Shown here piece after piece: positions 1-9,445 of a DNA stretch of 64,000 bases. Source of the stretch: Frankia sp. AiPa1. GTDB lineage: Bacteria > Actinomycetota > Actinomycetes > Frankiales > Frankiaceae. Location of the stretch: positions 124,001 through 188,000 of the forward strand of contig NZ_JALKFZ020000002.1 in assembly GCF_023243075.1 (NCBI RefSeq), in the 5' to 3' direction. Positions within the stretch are counted from its first letter, which is position 1. Each line of letters opens with the position of its first letter. The translations under genes and the position numbers were made by a program. The notes under the pieces were generated by a model. That model had not been told where the DNA came from. It searched no databases and saw only the letters and a list, made by a program, of their open reading frames with translations.

Positions 1-994
1 AGTTCTCGATCTTCGATGACGCCGTCGGGTCGTCGGAGAGGATGACCGTCGGCGAGGCTCCGGTGATCCGGGCCAGGATGCCCGCGTAGGCCCGGGCCGT
101 CGCGTGATCGGTGGCGATGACCAGGCCACCGGCATCGGGCATGCCACCGGCGCGCACCTGGGACAGCCGGGTGTCGGCGGCGGCGAGAACGGCCGGCATC
201 CAGTCGCCGCGCGGGTCGAGTGCCGTGCGCCAGGCGGCGGCGGTCTGCTCGCCGGTCAGCGGCTCACCGAGGCGGGCGGACAGCTCCGCGCCGGCGCTGG
301 TCCGCCAGGACATCTCGCCCGAGTAGGCCAGGAACAGCACCGGGCGCACGACGCCGTCCCGCAGGGCGTCGGCGTACCCGTAGGACGAGTCCGCGACGCT
401 GCGCAGCACGCCGTCGGTCCCGGGCAGATAGGTGACGAACGGGATGGGGTTGACGTCCGAGCGGAAGGGCGTCCCGGTCAGGGCGAGCCGGCGCGCGGCC
501 GGGGCGAACGCCTCCCGGACCGCCTCCCCCCAGGACAGCGCGTCCCCGGCGTGGTGGACCTCGTCGAGGACGATGAGCGTGCGCCGCGCGCCGGTGCGGG
601 CCCGGTGCAGCGCCGGATGGGCCGCGACCTGCGCGTAGGTCACCGCGACACCCGTGTAGTCGGACGAGGTCGCGCCGGCGGCGTTGCGGAAGTCCGGGTC
701 GAGGTCGATGCCGACCTCGCTGGCGGCCGCCGCCCACTGCCGTTTGAGGTGCTCGGTGGGAGCGACGACGGTGATCCGACTGATCTCGCCGGACGCGAGC
801 AGATCGGCGGCGATCTGCAGGGCGAAGGTCGTCTTGCCCGCGCCCGGGGTCGCCACGGCGAGGAAGTCCCGGGCACCCGACGCCGTGCGGGAACGGTAGA
901 TCTCCAGAGCCGCCCGCTGCCAGGCCCGCAGCGGCCGCGGGGGGGCGCCGGATCCGGGCGGTCGAGGTCGACGGTCGAGGGGTCCGGCTCTCAC
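1..994 (-). CDS. DEAD/DEAH-box (SF2) helicase, C-terminus outside window
   Basis: Partial gene read leftward off the window edge; about 331 N-terminal residues are visible. The chosen start is a GTG at 992-994 preceded by a G-rich stretch. After a proline-rich leader come the SF2 helicase motifs: a P-loop (ATPGAGKTT), a DEVHH Walker B box within VLDEVHHAGD, and an LTGTPFRSD motif III. The layout matches the UvrB/Res-III-like DEAD/DEAH proteins of actinobacteria, which are ATP-dependent nucleic-acid helicases; the substrate cannot be told from this part. The reading frame is uninterrupted to position 1. No partner gene is visible on this side, and the next gene is divergent. Confidence 0.8.
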   Translation of the reverse strand, partial: MRAGPLDRRPRPPGSGAPPRPLRAWQRAALEIYRSRTASGARDFLAVATPGAGKTTFALQIAADLLASGEISRITVVAPTEHLKRQWAAAASEVGIDLDPDFRNAAGATSSDYTGVAVTYAQVAAHPALHRARTGARRTLIVLDEVHHAGDALSWGEAVREAFAPAARRLALTGTPFRSDVNPIPFVTYLPGTDGVLRSVADSSYGYADALRDGVVRPVLFLAYSGEMSWRTSAGAELSARLGEPLTGEQTAAAWRTALDPRGDWMPAVLAAADTRLSQVRAGGMPDAGGLVIATDHATARAYAGILARITGASPTVILSDDPTASSKIEN

Positions 995-1412
995 CCCCTC
1001 ACTCTAGAAGGCCGGGCCCTCGCGGGCGAAGGCGACGCCCGGAGACAGCGAGGGCGGCGCCGTCGAGATGGCGATCGCGATGACGGCGATGACGATGGCC
1101 GACGCCCGGCCGCGGCGGGGGCGGCTGGGCCGGTGCGGTAGAACCTTTCTGGGAGGTGTCCTTCTCCCAAGAGATCTCCTTCTCCTGGAGACCCTCTTCC
1201 TGGAGATCCCCGCGCACTCCTCGGTGGATGCCCAGCCGCTGAGCCGGGTAGCCGGCCTCATCGGGTGCCAACCGGGGGAACGCGGACCATCCGCGGACCA
1301 AAGAGACCACATTTTTCCGCCACTGGTCCCGGACGGACCACGGACGGTATGACCGGCATATCTCACTGAGGGTTAAGCTCCAGGAGTCAACCGATTGACT
1401 TCGGAGGCCCCC
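995..1412. other. intergenic region between divergent helicase and XRE regulator
   Basis: No convincing gene. Positions 1155-1210 form a CT/GA-skewed tract with related short blocks (CTTCTCC, GGAGACC, GGAGATCC), and promoters for both flanking genes must lie in this stretch. A good ribosome binding site (GGAGG, 1403-1407) sits just upstream of the ATG at 1413. Short ORFs here have poor composition. Confidence 0.5.
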
Positions 1413-2939
1413 ATGCAGCTCACGACCGGTCCTTCGGCAGCGGCCCGGACCCCCGCGGCCGGCTCGTCCCCTGAGGACACCACGCGGCCTGGCCGCGGGC
1501 CGGTGACCCGCACGCCGAACGTCCGGTTGCGCCTGAGCCGGGAGGAGCGAGGCTGGTCGCAGGAGCGACTCGCCACCGAGATCCGCCGCTTCTCCGTGGT
1601 GCACGAAGGCCGCGAGGCCGGGGTGACCGGAAACATGATCTGTAAGTGGGAGAAGGGGGACAAGAAACCCAGCCTCCGCTATCAGCGACTGCTTCGCGCC
1701 CTATTCGGCCGGTCGTCGGTGGAACTGGGATTCGTTGACGACGAGGCGGTACCCGCCGTCGGCGCAATGCGGGCGGACGCAATGCGGGTGGAAATGGGCC
1801 GTCCGGCCGGGCCCGCGGCGACGGGCACCCTCGGCGTCGTGCACCCGGTCGCGGGCGCCGTCTCCGGCGCGGCCGCGCTGCTGTCCGGCTCGGGCAACGT
1901 GATTGATCCCAACGGCCTGCCCGTGGAGCGCCGCGACGTGCTGCGCCTGCTCGCCGCCGCGGGCGGGGTGGCGGTCGTCCCGCTGGGCGTCGGCGCCGAC
2001 GGGCCGCCCTGGGAGCGGCTGTCCGCGGCGCTGCGCCGACGGGCCAGCGTCACCCCGGAACTCGCCGACGAGCTGGGCCAGCACACCGCGGGCCTGTACG
2101 GACTGGAGGAACGGGTTCCGGCCCGGATGCTCATGCCGCGGGTCACCGATCATCTGGAGCGGCTTATCCAGCTGCTGGAATCCACTGGACGTTCCCCCGT
2201 GCGCCGCTCGCTGACCTCGACGGCCGGCGAGACCGCGGCGCTGGCGGGCTGGCTCGCCTTCGACAGCAACGACCTGCCCGCGGCGACGGCCTACTACCGG
2301 GTCGCGATCGAGGCCGCCCGGGACGCCGACGACCACGGCCTGTGGGCCTGTGTGCTCGGCTACGAGAGCTACCAGACCGCGAGCCAGGGCCGACACGACC
2401 AGGCCTGTGCCCTGCTCGGCGAGGCCCAGCGGCGCGCCGCGGCCGGCAGCACGGTGATGACCCGGGCATGGCTCGCCGCGCGGGAGGCCGAGGAGCAGGC
2501 CGCCCGGGGAGAGGGCCGGGCGGCGCTGACCGCGCTGGACCGGGCGCAGGACGCCTTCGACCGCGGGGAAAGCGGCGGCGGGCGGGTCTGGACGCATTTC
2601 TTCGACCGCGGTCGGCTTGATGGGCTGAAGGTCACCACATACACCCGACTGCGCCGGCCGGCAGCGGCGTTCGCGGCGGCGACCGAGGCGCTGCGGGCCG
2701 CGGCGCCGGGCGCGACGAAGAAGCGTTCCCTGCTGCTCAGCGACATCGCCGAGGTGCATATCCAGCGACGCGAGATCGATGCTGCCTGTCACTTCGCCGC
2801 CGAATCACTGGCGATCGTCGCGCAGACGGACTTCTCCCTCGGGCTGGCCCGTATCCGCCGTACCCGGGAGCACCTGCGCCCCTGGCAGCACACCCAGCTC
2901 GTGCGCGACCTCGACGACCAGCTACGCGCCCTCGCCTGA
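1413..2939 (+). CDS. XRE-family helix-turn-helix regulator with TPR-like C-terminus
   Basis: Protein of 508 aa from the ATG at 1413; a TTG at 1395 is in frame, but the GGAGG at 1403-1407 fits the ATG. The N-terminal third has an XRE-type HTH: LRLSREERGWSQERLA, then NMICKWEKGDKKPS, the usual recognition-helix region with W-E-K-G-D. A middle hydrophobic stretch (VLRLLAAAGGVAVVPLGV) is followed by a long alanine-rich helical part resembling tetratricopeptide repeats. This architecture is common in sporulating actinobacteria as a presumed DNA-binding regulator with a ligand- or partner-sensing repeat domain. It is monocistronic and converges with cutA. The target is unknown. Confidence 0.8.
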   Translation: MQLTTGPSAAARTPAAGSSPEDTTRPGRGPVTRTPNVRLRLSREERGWSQERLATEIRRFSVVHEGREAGVTGNMICKWEKGDKKPSLRYQRLLRALFGRSSVELGFVDDEAVPAVGAMRADAMRVEMGRPAGPAATGTLGVVHPVAGAVSGAAALLSGSGNVIDPNGLPVERRDVLRLLAAAGGVAVVPLGVGADGPPWERLSAALRRRASVTPELADELGQHTAGLYGLEERVPARMLMPRVTDHLERLIQLLESTGRSPVRRSLTSTAGETAALAGWLAFDSNDLPAATAYYRVAIEAARDADDHGLWACVLGYESYQTASQGRHDQACALLGEAQRRAAAGSTVMTRAWLAAREAEEQAARGEGRAALTALDRAQDAFDRGESGGGRVWTHFFDRGRLDGLKVTTYTRLRRPAAAFAAATEALRAAAPGATKKRSLLLSDIAEVHIQRREIDAACHFAAESLAIVAQTDFSLGLARIRRTREHLRPWQHTQLVRDLDDQLRALA

Positions 2940-2965
2940 TCGCCGCCCCGAGCTCCGCGCTCGTA

Positions 2966-2995
2966 CCGTGCGGCGATGCCGGTGTCACCGCACGG
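2966..2995. terminator. inverted repeat at the convergent XRE/cutA 3' ends
   Basis: CCGTGCGG (2966-2973) pairs with CCGCACGG (2988-2995) around a 14-nt loop. It sits between the stop codons of two convergent genes and overlaps the last codons of cutA. There is no U-tract, as usual in high-GC actinobacteria, so termination is inferred from position and symmetry. Confidence 0.4.
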
Positions 2996-3311
2996 AGGGT
3001 GCCGTCTCCGCGCTGATCCAGTCAAGATAGTTCGCGTGGCCGGCGACTATCGGCGTGGCAATGATCTCGGGATTGTCATAGGGATGCAGGACGACCAGTC
3101 GCTCACGCATCTCGTCGAATCGCTCGGTGGTGGTTTTCGCCAGACAGAGCCATTCGTCGGCCTGCTCGATCCCGCCCTTCCAGCGATAGATGCTGCGCAT
3201 CGGGCCGAGCACCTGGAAACAGGCGACCAGGCGGTCCTCCACCAGCGCGCGGCCTATACGCTCGGCGCCTTCCTGGGAGTCGATACTGACGATGACCTGC
3301 AGGTGACCCAT
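2985..3311 (-). CDS. cutA: CutA1-like divalent cation tolerance protein
   Basis: Small protein of 108 aa, the usual length for CutA1, with the family pattern VACFQV, then YRWKGGIEQADEWLCLAKT, then HPYDNPEIIATPI. CutA1 proteins form very stable ferredoxin-like trimers in the cytoplasm and have been linked to copper tolerance, though the physiological role is unsettled. The ATG at 3309-3311 has an AGAGGGA ribosome binding site 6 nt upstream; the frame is open further upstream without similarity. It converges with the XRE regulator. Confidence 0.9.
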   Translation of the reverse strand: MGHLQVIVSIDSQEGAERIGRALVEDRLVACFQVLGPMRSIYRWKGGIEQADEWLCLAKTTTERFDEMRERLVVLHPYDNPEIIATPIVAGHANYLDWISAETAPSVR

Positions 3312-3698
3312 GCGCACTCCCTCTGGAAACGGGGACACGCGAGATACTCTACATCCATGGATCCCATCCGCCGTTGAATTTTCGGCGCCCCGAAGAGCCG
3401 GCCGCATTCCACTCGCCGACATTCTGCCGTAATCTACCCGGAACGGATGGGAATCGAGACTGGGTGTTTACATTCAGTCGATGCGGAGGGCACTTTCCGG
3501 GGTGGAATCACCACGCTGTGCGCGCGGAAGAGCGGCCGAAACGTCGCGGGCTGAGCAGATTCGTCGCCCAGACGACATCCTTCCGCCACGATCTCACCGT
3601 GAGTAAGGCCCGGACAGAGGGGGCTGCCCCCACGGGTATCCCCTCCCCTCGAACGGGGTTGTCCCGCTGGGAACAGAGATCCCACCGAGGGCGGCCGG
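3312..3698. other. intergenic region between the second RSH gene and cutA
   Basis: No supported gene. The stretch is more A/T-rich than its surroundings around 3340-3480. A short G5-CTG-C5 hairpin lies at 3619-3631, just downstream of the RSH stop codon, and could end that transcript. The cutA promoter should be near 3330-3480, but I see no clear -10/-35 pair. Confidence 0.4.
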
Positions 3699-6113
3699 TC
3701 AGGGGCGCGGACCGAGGGCCGCGTTCGGGTCGGCCCCGGGGACCGGGCCCACGGCCTGCGACCGTGGCTGTGGCTGTGGCCGTGGCGAGCGGGGCTGTAC
3801 CTGCGTCTGGCAGGCCCGGTAGCAGTCGTAGACACCGCCAACCCGGCGGACGGCGGCGAGGACCCGGCCGAGCTGCTCGAGCCCGGTGACCTCCAAGGTG
3901 AACCGGGCATGGGCGACCAGGTCATCCGATGTCGTGGTGGAGGCCGCCCGGACCGATACCGAGGTCTCGGACAAGGCCTCGGTGATATCGGCCAGCAAAC
4001 CGTAGCGGTCGAACGCCTCGACGGCGATCTCCGCAGGAAAGCTCGTGACCTGCGAAACGGTCCAGGTCGTCACCGGTACCCGTTCCCGTTCCGCGCATAC
4101 CTCGGTGGCGTTCGCGCACTCCCGGCGATGCAGGGCGGCGACATTTCCATGCGTGGTCAGGCCGACCACGGCGTCGCCAGGCAGCGGCAGACAACATCGC
4201 GCCAACCGGACCAGCGTGCGAGCACCGGTCCGGTCCTCGGCGACCGCGGAAAGGCCAGCCGGGCGGCCCCGAGGCGCGGCAATGGCCGCGGCCGACTGCA
4301 CGGGACCCGCCGACGCGGCGGCGTTGTCGGCACCCGGGGCAGGGTCCGCGTGCCGACCGGTCCCCGCGAGGAGAGCAGGACCTACGGGCAGCGGCCCCGG
4401 CGCCCCCGTGGACGTCGGCGTCCGCGCCGTGTTGGCCGGCTCGGGCGCGAGGAATCCGGTCGGACGGCTCCCGGCCGGCGCCGGCATCGTCGGCGGCGAC
4501 GCCGCAACGCGGCGGACCCGGGCCAGATGGCGACGAATGCGTACCCGAGCGCGGGAGGTCTTCACGAACCGGAGCCAGTCCTCCGACGGCCCGGCCCCGG
4601 ACAGGTTGGACGTGAGGATCTCCACCACATCGCCGTTGCGCAGCCGGGTGTGCAGTGGGACGAGCCGGCCGTTGACCCGGGCGCCGATCGCCCGGTGACC
4701 CACGTCGGTGTGCACCGCGTAGGCGACGTCCACCGGGGATGATCGCGCCGGCAGCGCGATCATCTTCCCGCGCGGGGTGAAAGCGAGCACCTCGTCGGAC
4801 TCCAGATCCGACGACAGGGACTCGAGGAACTCGTCGGAGTCGACGGTGTCCTCCTGCCAGTCCAGCAGGCTGTGCAGCCAGGACAGGCCCTCCAGCCGGG
4901 CTCCGTCGGCCCCGGCACCCACGGGACGGGCGATGATGCCCGTCTCGGCCAGCTGGTGCATCGATGAGGTGCGGATCTGGATGTCGATGCTGCGGCCACC
5001 GTCGTCGACGACGGTGGTGTGCAGCGACTGGTACATGTTGAACTTCGGCGTGGCGACAAAGTCCCGCAGCCGGCCCGGCACCGGGCGCCACAGGGCATGG
5101 ATCACGCCGAGCGCCGCATAGCAGTCCGTGATCTCGTCGACGAGAACGAGCACCCGGACGATGTCGGTGTAGTCCCGCGGGGCGCGGGCCCGCTCCTGGG
5201 CCCGCTTGTAGATGGAGAACAGGTGGCTGGCGCGGACGGCGACCTCACCGTCGATGCGGGCGGAGGCGAGCCCGGACCGCAGCCGGGAGACCATCGCGGC
5301 CACGGCTGCGCTCTGCCGCTCGGCGGCGCTGAACTCGTCGACGACCGTGGCGATCCGGGCGTACTCGGCGGGATGCAGCACCGCGAAGGCCCGGTCCTCG
5401 AGCTCACGCTTGATGACGCTGACGCCGAGCCGGTGGGCCAGCGGCGCGAGGATCTCGAGCGTCACCCGGGAGATCTTCACCTGTTTGGCCGGGGACATGA
5501 AGTCGAGCGTGCGCATGTTGTGCAGCCGGTCGGCGATCTTGATGACCAGCACCCGGTAGTCCCGGGCAAGCGCGACGATGAGCTTGCGCAGCGTCTCGGC
5601 CTCGGCGGCCTCCCCGAAACGCATCTTGTCGAGTTTCGTGACTCCGTCGACGAGGTTGGCCACCTCCCCGCCGAACTCCTCGGTCACCGCGCCCAGCGAG
5701 TACCCGGTGTCCTCGACGGTGTCGTGCAGCAGGGCGGCGATCAGAGTGGTCGTGTCGACGCCAAGCTCGGCGAGCGCCTCGGTGACGGCCAGTGGATGGC
5801 TGATGTACGGGTCGCCGCTGCGCCGCATCTGGCCGGCGTGCAGCCGCTCGGCGACCCCGTAGGCGTGCACGAGCGCGCCGATGTCGGCCCGCGGATGGTA
5901 GTCGCGGTGGGCCTCGACGATGTCGCGCAGCTCGGGAGGCACCTGCGACATGCGCGGCGCGGCCATCCGCCGGGCCAGGTGCGCGAGGCGCACGCTTGCC
6001 TGGCGGGCCGCCGACAGCGCCCGGGAGGGATCGTCGGCCGACTCGGACTGGGCCAGCGTCGGGGCCAGCCCGCCGCCGGCCGGAAAGCCGGCACCTACCG
6101 TCTCCGCGTCCAC
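3699..6113 (-). CDS. Long RelA/SpoT homologue with intact hydrolase and degenerate synthetase motifs
   Basis: Protein of 804 aa with HD hydrolase, RelA/SpoT synthetase, TGS and C-terminal ACT domains in order. The (p)ppGpp hydrolase box is canonical: ISHP near residue 105, HDTVEDT with H130, D131, E134 and D135, and [10 protein letters not shown]. The synthetase half departs from consensus: GRxKHxYSIY is VRASHLFSIY, RFKD is RLRD, ExQIRT is DIQIRT, and the AAHWKYKE segment is lost. NMYQSLHT is kept. I infer a hydrolase-biased (SpoT-like) enzyme. It lies 34 bp downstream of the other RSH gene on the same strand, so co-transcription is likely. A disordered insert sits between the TGS and ACT parts. 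Confidence 0.88.
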   Translation of the reverse strand: MDAETVGAGFPAGGGLAPTLAQSESADDPSRALSAARQASVRLAHLARRMAAPRMSQVPPELRDIVEAHRDYHPRADIGALVHAYGVAERLHAGQMRRSGDPYISHPLAVTEALAELGVDTTTLIAALLHDTVEDTGYSLGAVTEEFGGEVANLVDGVTKLDKMRFGEAAEAETLRKLIVALARDYRVLVIKIADRLHNMRTLDFMSPAKQVKISRVTLEILAPLAHRLGVSVIKRELEDRAFAVLHPAEYARIATVVDEFSAAERQSAAVAAMVSRLRSGLASARIDGEVAVRASHLFSIYKRAQERARAPRDYTDIVRVLVLVDEITDCYAALGVIHALWRPVPGRLRDFVATPKFNMYQSLHTTVVDDGGRSIDIQIRTSSMHQLAETGIIARPVGAGADGARLEGLSWLHSLLDWQEDTVDSDEFLESLSSDLESDEVLAFTPRGKMIALPARSSPVDVAYAVHTDVGHRAIGARVNGRLVPLHTRLRNGDVVEILTSNLSGAGPSEDWLRFVKTSRARVRIRRHLARVRRVAASPPTMPAPAGSRPTGFLAPEPANTARTPTSTGAPGPLPVGPALLAGTGRHADPAPGADNAAASAGPVQSAAAIAAPRGRPAGLSAVAEDRTGARTLVRLARCCLPLPGDAVVGLTTHGNVAALHRRECANATEVCAERERVPVTTWTVSQVTSFPAEIAVEAFDRYGLLADITEALSETSVSVRAASTTTSDDLVAHARFTLEVTGLEQLGRVLAAVRRVGGVYDCYRACQTQVQPRSPRPQPQPRSQAVGPVPGADPNAALGPRP

Positions 6114-6147
6114 AGCGCCCCCTTATGTCTCCGCACGGCCCGGTTCT

Positions 6148-8688
6148 TCAGGCCTGCACGCCAGAGGTGACGCGGAAACAGTCGTAGACCCCGGCTAGGG
6201 ACCGGACCGCGCTCAGGATGTTCCCGAGGTGCTTCGCGTCGCCCATCTCAAAGGTGAAACGGCTGACCGCGACGCGGTCACGGGTCGTGGTGACCGATGC
6301 GGACAGGATGTTTACGTGCCGGTCGGACAGCACCCGCGTGACGTCCGACAGCAGTTTGGTGCGGTCGGCCGCCTCGACCTGGATGACGGCGAGGAACACC
6401 GAACCCGACGACGGCGCCCAGCCGACCTCGACGAGACGGTCGTGCGGCCCGCCGCGCAGTCCGGTGAGGTTGACGCAGTCGCCGCGGTGCACCGACACGC
6501 CCTTGCCGCGGGTGACGAACCCGGCGATCTCGTCCCCGGGCATCGGGGCGCAGCAGCGGGCGAGCTTCGTCCACACGTCGGGCGCACCGGTGACCAGGAC
6601 GCTTGGCTCGCCGGTGGAGCGGCGCAGCGTGCGGATCGGCAGTTCGGTCTCGCCGACGTCCTCCTCTGCCCCCTGCGGGCCACCGAGGGTTGCCAGCAGC
6701 CGGTTCACGACCGCCGCCGCGCTCAGGTGGTTCTCTCCCACCGCCGCGTAGAGCGCCGCGACGTCCGGGTAGCGCATGTCCTTGGCGAGTCCGAGCAGCG
6801 CGTCGCCGCTCATCAGCCGGGACAGGGGCAGGCCATGGCGGCGCATCGCGCGGCCGATGGCGTCCCGGCCGGCGACGATCGCGTCCTCGCGCCGCTCGCG
6901 CGCGTGCCACTGCCGGATCTTCGCGCGGGCCCGGGACGAGCGGACGAACATCAGCCAGTCCTCGCTGGGTCCGGCTGAGGGAGCCCGCGAGGTGAAGATC
7001 TCCACGGTGTCGCCGTTGTCGAGTTTGGTGTCGAGCGCCGCGATCCGACCGTTGATCCGCGCGCCGACGCAGCGGTGGCCGACGTCGGTGTGCACCGCGT
7101 AGGCGAAGTCCACCGAGGTCGAGCCGACCGGCAGCGGGATGACGTCGCTCTTCGGGGTGAAGACGAACACCTCGTCGGTCTCCGCGGCGAAGCGCAGGCT
7201 GTCGAGGAACTCGCCGGGGTCGGCCGACTCGCGCTGCCAGTCGAGCACCTGGCGCAGCCAGGTCGTGAGGTCTGGCTCGCCGCCGCCGCGGCGCTTCGCG
7301 GAGCGGGGGCTCGCCGACGGGCGGGCGGCGACGCCATCCTCCTTGTACTTCCAGTGCGCGGCGATACCGTACTCGGCCCGGTTGTGCATGGCGTGCGTGC
7401 GGATCTGCAGCTCGACCGGCTTGCCGTCGGGGCCTATGACCGTCGTGTGCAGCGACTGGTACATGTTGAATTTCGGCATCGCGATGTAGTCCTTGAACCG
7501 GCCGGGAATCGGCTTCCAGTTCGCATGGACGTTACCGAGTGTAGCGTAACAGTCGCGTACCGAGTCGACCAGGATGCGGATGCCGACCAGGTCGTAGATG
7601 TCGTCGAACGAGCGGCCCCGCACGACCATCTTCTGGTAGATCGAGTAGTAGTGCTTCGGCCGCCCGGAGACGACGGCCTTGATCCGCGAGTCCCGCAGGC
7701 CGGTCTGCACCTGGCTGATCACATCGGCCAGGTAGACGTCGCGGCTCGGGGCGCGGTCCGCCACCAGCCGGACGATCTCGTCGTACCGCTTGGGGTAGAG
7801 CGCGGCGAAGGAGAGGTCCTCCAGCTCCCACTTGAGCGAGTTCATGCCGAGCCGGTGGGCCAGGGGCGCATACACCTCAAGCGTCTCGCGGGCCTTGCGC
7901 TCCTGCCTGTGCTCGGGCAGGAAACGCAGCGTACGCATGTTGTGCAGCCGGTCGGCGAGCTTGACCACCAGCGCACGGGGGTCGCGCGCCATCGCGACGA
8001 CCATCCGCCGGATGGTCTCCGCCTGCGCCGCCTCCCCGACCTTCACCCGGTTCAGCTTGCTGACCGCGTCGACGATGAGGGCGATCTGATCGCCGAACGT
8101 CTCCCGAATCACCTCGACGCCCAGCGACGTCTCCTCCAGCGTGTCGTGCAGGAGGGCCGCGGCCAGCGTCGGGGGGTCCATGCCGAGATCGGCGAGGATG
8201 CCCGCCACCGCGATGGGATGGCTGATGTAGGGATGGCCGGAGAAGCGCACCTGGCCGGCATGCGCCGCGTCGGCGATCTCGAAGGCCCGCTGCACCAGGG
8301 AGATGTCCGCCCGCGGGTGGTTGGCGAGCAGCCCGCGCAGCACCGGATCCAGCGCGGAGGACGGCGTGGCCCGGTGGGTGGCCAGCCGGGACAGCCGCCC
8401 ACGCACCCGGCGCGGCAACGGCGGCGACTCGTGCCCGAGCCTCGGGATGACCGACGACGTCTGCGAGCCCGCCGTGGGCTCCTCGCCCGGGACGGATCCG
8501 TCCTGGGCCTGGCCCTGGGCCGGATCCAGCCGATCCGGCTCACAGGCGGTGCCCGGGCGTGAGGCAGCCGCCGCCGGCTTCGGCTCCCGGGTGGGGGCCG
8601 AGGCGGGCGACGTCGCTCCGGTGGTCACCGGTGCTGCCTCAGGCACGGGCCGCTCCTGTAAAGGGCTGGACATCGAGCCTAACGCCAT
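6148..8688 (-). CDS. relA: GTP pyrophosphokinase, RelA/SpoT family, with canonical synthetase
   Basis: Protein of 846 aa with a roughly 110-residue disordered N-terminal extension, then HD, synthetase, TGS and ACT domains. The synthetase half is fully canonical: [39 protein letters not shown] and [13 protein letters not shown]. It should make (p)ppGpp from ATP and GTP/GDP in the stringent response. The HD half keeps ISHP and [10 protein letters not shown], but the metal/acid-base box reads HDTLEE (H181, D182, E185, E186) where Asp is usual at the last position, so hydrolase activity may be reduced. In actinobacteria rel usually lies near apt and secDF, as here. A second start at 8673 (MSSPL) is possible. 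Confidence 0.92.
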   Translation of the reverse strand: MALGSMSSPLQERPVPEAAPVTTGATSPASAPTREPKPAAAASRPGTACEPDRLDPAQGQAQDGSVPGEEPTAGSQTSSVIPRLGHESPPLPRRVRGRLSRLATHRATPSSALDPVLRGLLANHPRADISLVQRAFEIADAAHAGQVRFSGHPYISHPIAVAGILADLGMDPPTLAAALLHDTLEETSLGVEVIRETFGDQIALIVDAVSKLNRVKVGEAAQAETIRRMVVAMARDPRALVVKLADRLHNMRTLRFLPEHRQERKARETLEVYAPLAHRLGMNSLKWELEDLSFAALYPKRYDEIVRLVADRAPSRDVYLADVISQVQTGLRDSRIKAVVSGRPKHYYSIYQKMVVRGRSFDDIYDLVGIRILVDSVRDCYATLGNVHANWKPIPGRFKDYIAMPKFNMYQSLHTTVIGPDGKPVELQIRTHAMHNRAEYGIAAHWKYKEDGVAARPSASPRSAKRRGGGEPDLTTWLRQVLDWQRESADPGEFLDSLRFAAETDEVFVFTPKSDVIPLPVGSTSVDFAYAVHTDVGHRCVGARINGRIAALDTKLDNGDTVEIFTSRAPSAGPSEDWLMFVRSSRARAKIRQWHARERREDAIVAGRDAIGRAMRRHGLPLSRLMSGDALLGLAKDMRYPDVAALYAAVGENHLSAAAVVNRLLATLGGPQGAEEDVGETELPIRTLRRSTGEPSVLVTGAPDVWTKLARCCAPMPGDEIAGFVTRGKGVSVHRGDCVNLTGLRGGPHDRLVEVGWAPSSGSVFLAVIQVEAADRTKLLSDVTRVLSDRHVNILSASVTTTRDRVAVSRFTFEMGDAKHLGNILSAVRSLAGVYDCFRVTSGVQA

Positions 8689-8727
8689 GGCATCAGGATG
8701 CCTTCCGCAGACTCGCGACCGACCAGG

Positions 8728-9309
8728 TCAGATCGTTAGAAGTGGGACAATGTCGAGCGGGGCCACCCGGTCGCGGCCGGGCAGGAAGGACAACTCCATG
8801 AGCACCGCGAGCGCGGCCACCTCGGCGCCACACCCGGTCAGCAGGCCGTGTGCCGCGGCTGCCGTGCCTCCAGTGGCCAGCACGTCATCCACCAGCAGCA
8901 CCCGCCCGCCCACGGGCACCGCGTCCGCGCGGATCTCGATGGTGGCGCTGCCGTACTCCAGGTCGTAGGTGGCGCTGCGGACCGGCCCCGGCAGCTTGCC
9001 CTTCTTGCGGATCGGTACCAGTGCCGCCCCGATCCGGTCGGCGACCGGAGCGGCCAGCAGGAAGCCGCGGGCCTCAATGCCCGCGATCGTGGTCACGCCT
9101 AGCTCCCTCGCCACGTCCGCGAGTGCACCGATCACCACACCGAACGCGGCGGGTGACGACAGCAGGGGGGTGATGTCCTTGAACACGACGCCCGGCTGCG
9201 GCCAGTCCGGGATATCCCGGATGTGGTCACGCAGCACGTCAGCGGCCACGCTGTTCGCGACGGACCGCTGGGGTACCGCCTCGCCGATGCCTGTCATCGT
9301 TCTGTTCAT
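8728..9309 (-). CDS. apt: Adenine phosphoribosyltransferase
   Basis: Protein of 193 aa. The PRPP-binding motif VLLVDDVLATGGT and the earlier GIEARGF segment are diagnostic of Apt, which salvages adenine plus PRPP to AMP in the cytoplasm. Length is normal apart from a short N-terminal extension; an internal ATG five codons in (MTGIGEA) is an alternative start. It lies between relA and secF on the same strand, the usual actinobacterial order (secD-secF-apt-relA). Confidence 0.95.
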   Translation of the reverse strand: MNRTMTGIGEAVPQRSVANSVAADVLRDHIRDIPDWPQPGVVFKDITPLLSSPAAFGVVIGALADVARELGVTTIAGIEARGFLLAAPVADRIGAALVPIRKKGKLPGPVRSATYDLEYGSATIEIRADAVPVGGRVLLVDDVLATGGTAAAAHGLLTGCGAEVAALAVLMELSFLPGRDRVAPLDIVPLLTI

Positions 9310-9389
9310 CCCACTTTCGGGTTAGTCCGCTGTTGGTGTTCCAGGCGGCCCGGCACTGCCGGGGCCGCACGCGGGACCCGCCCGGCTCC

Positions 9390-9445
9390 TTGGGTGTTTC
9401 CTGGGTCGTGTTTCCTGGTCGACGTTTCCTACCGTCGTTTCTTAC
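9390..9445. repeat. imperfect short-period repeats at the secF 3' end
   Basis: Four imperfect copies of a TGTTTCCTGGTC-like unit with a 13-16 nt period, running from the secF-apt gap into the last secF codons. One unit crosses the secF stop region. No function is apparent; compare other short-period repeats in this window. Confidence 0.5.

Noticed and set aside
999..1604. Minus-strand frames between the helicase and the XRE regulator
   Set aside because: They run antisense into the XRE gene and lack similarity; the helicase GTG start at 994 has the better context.
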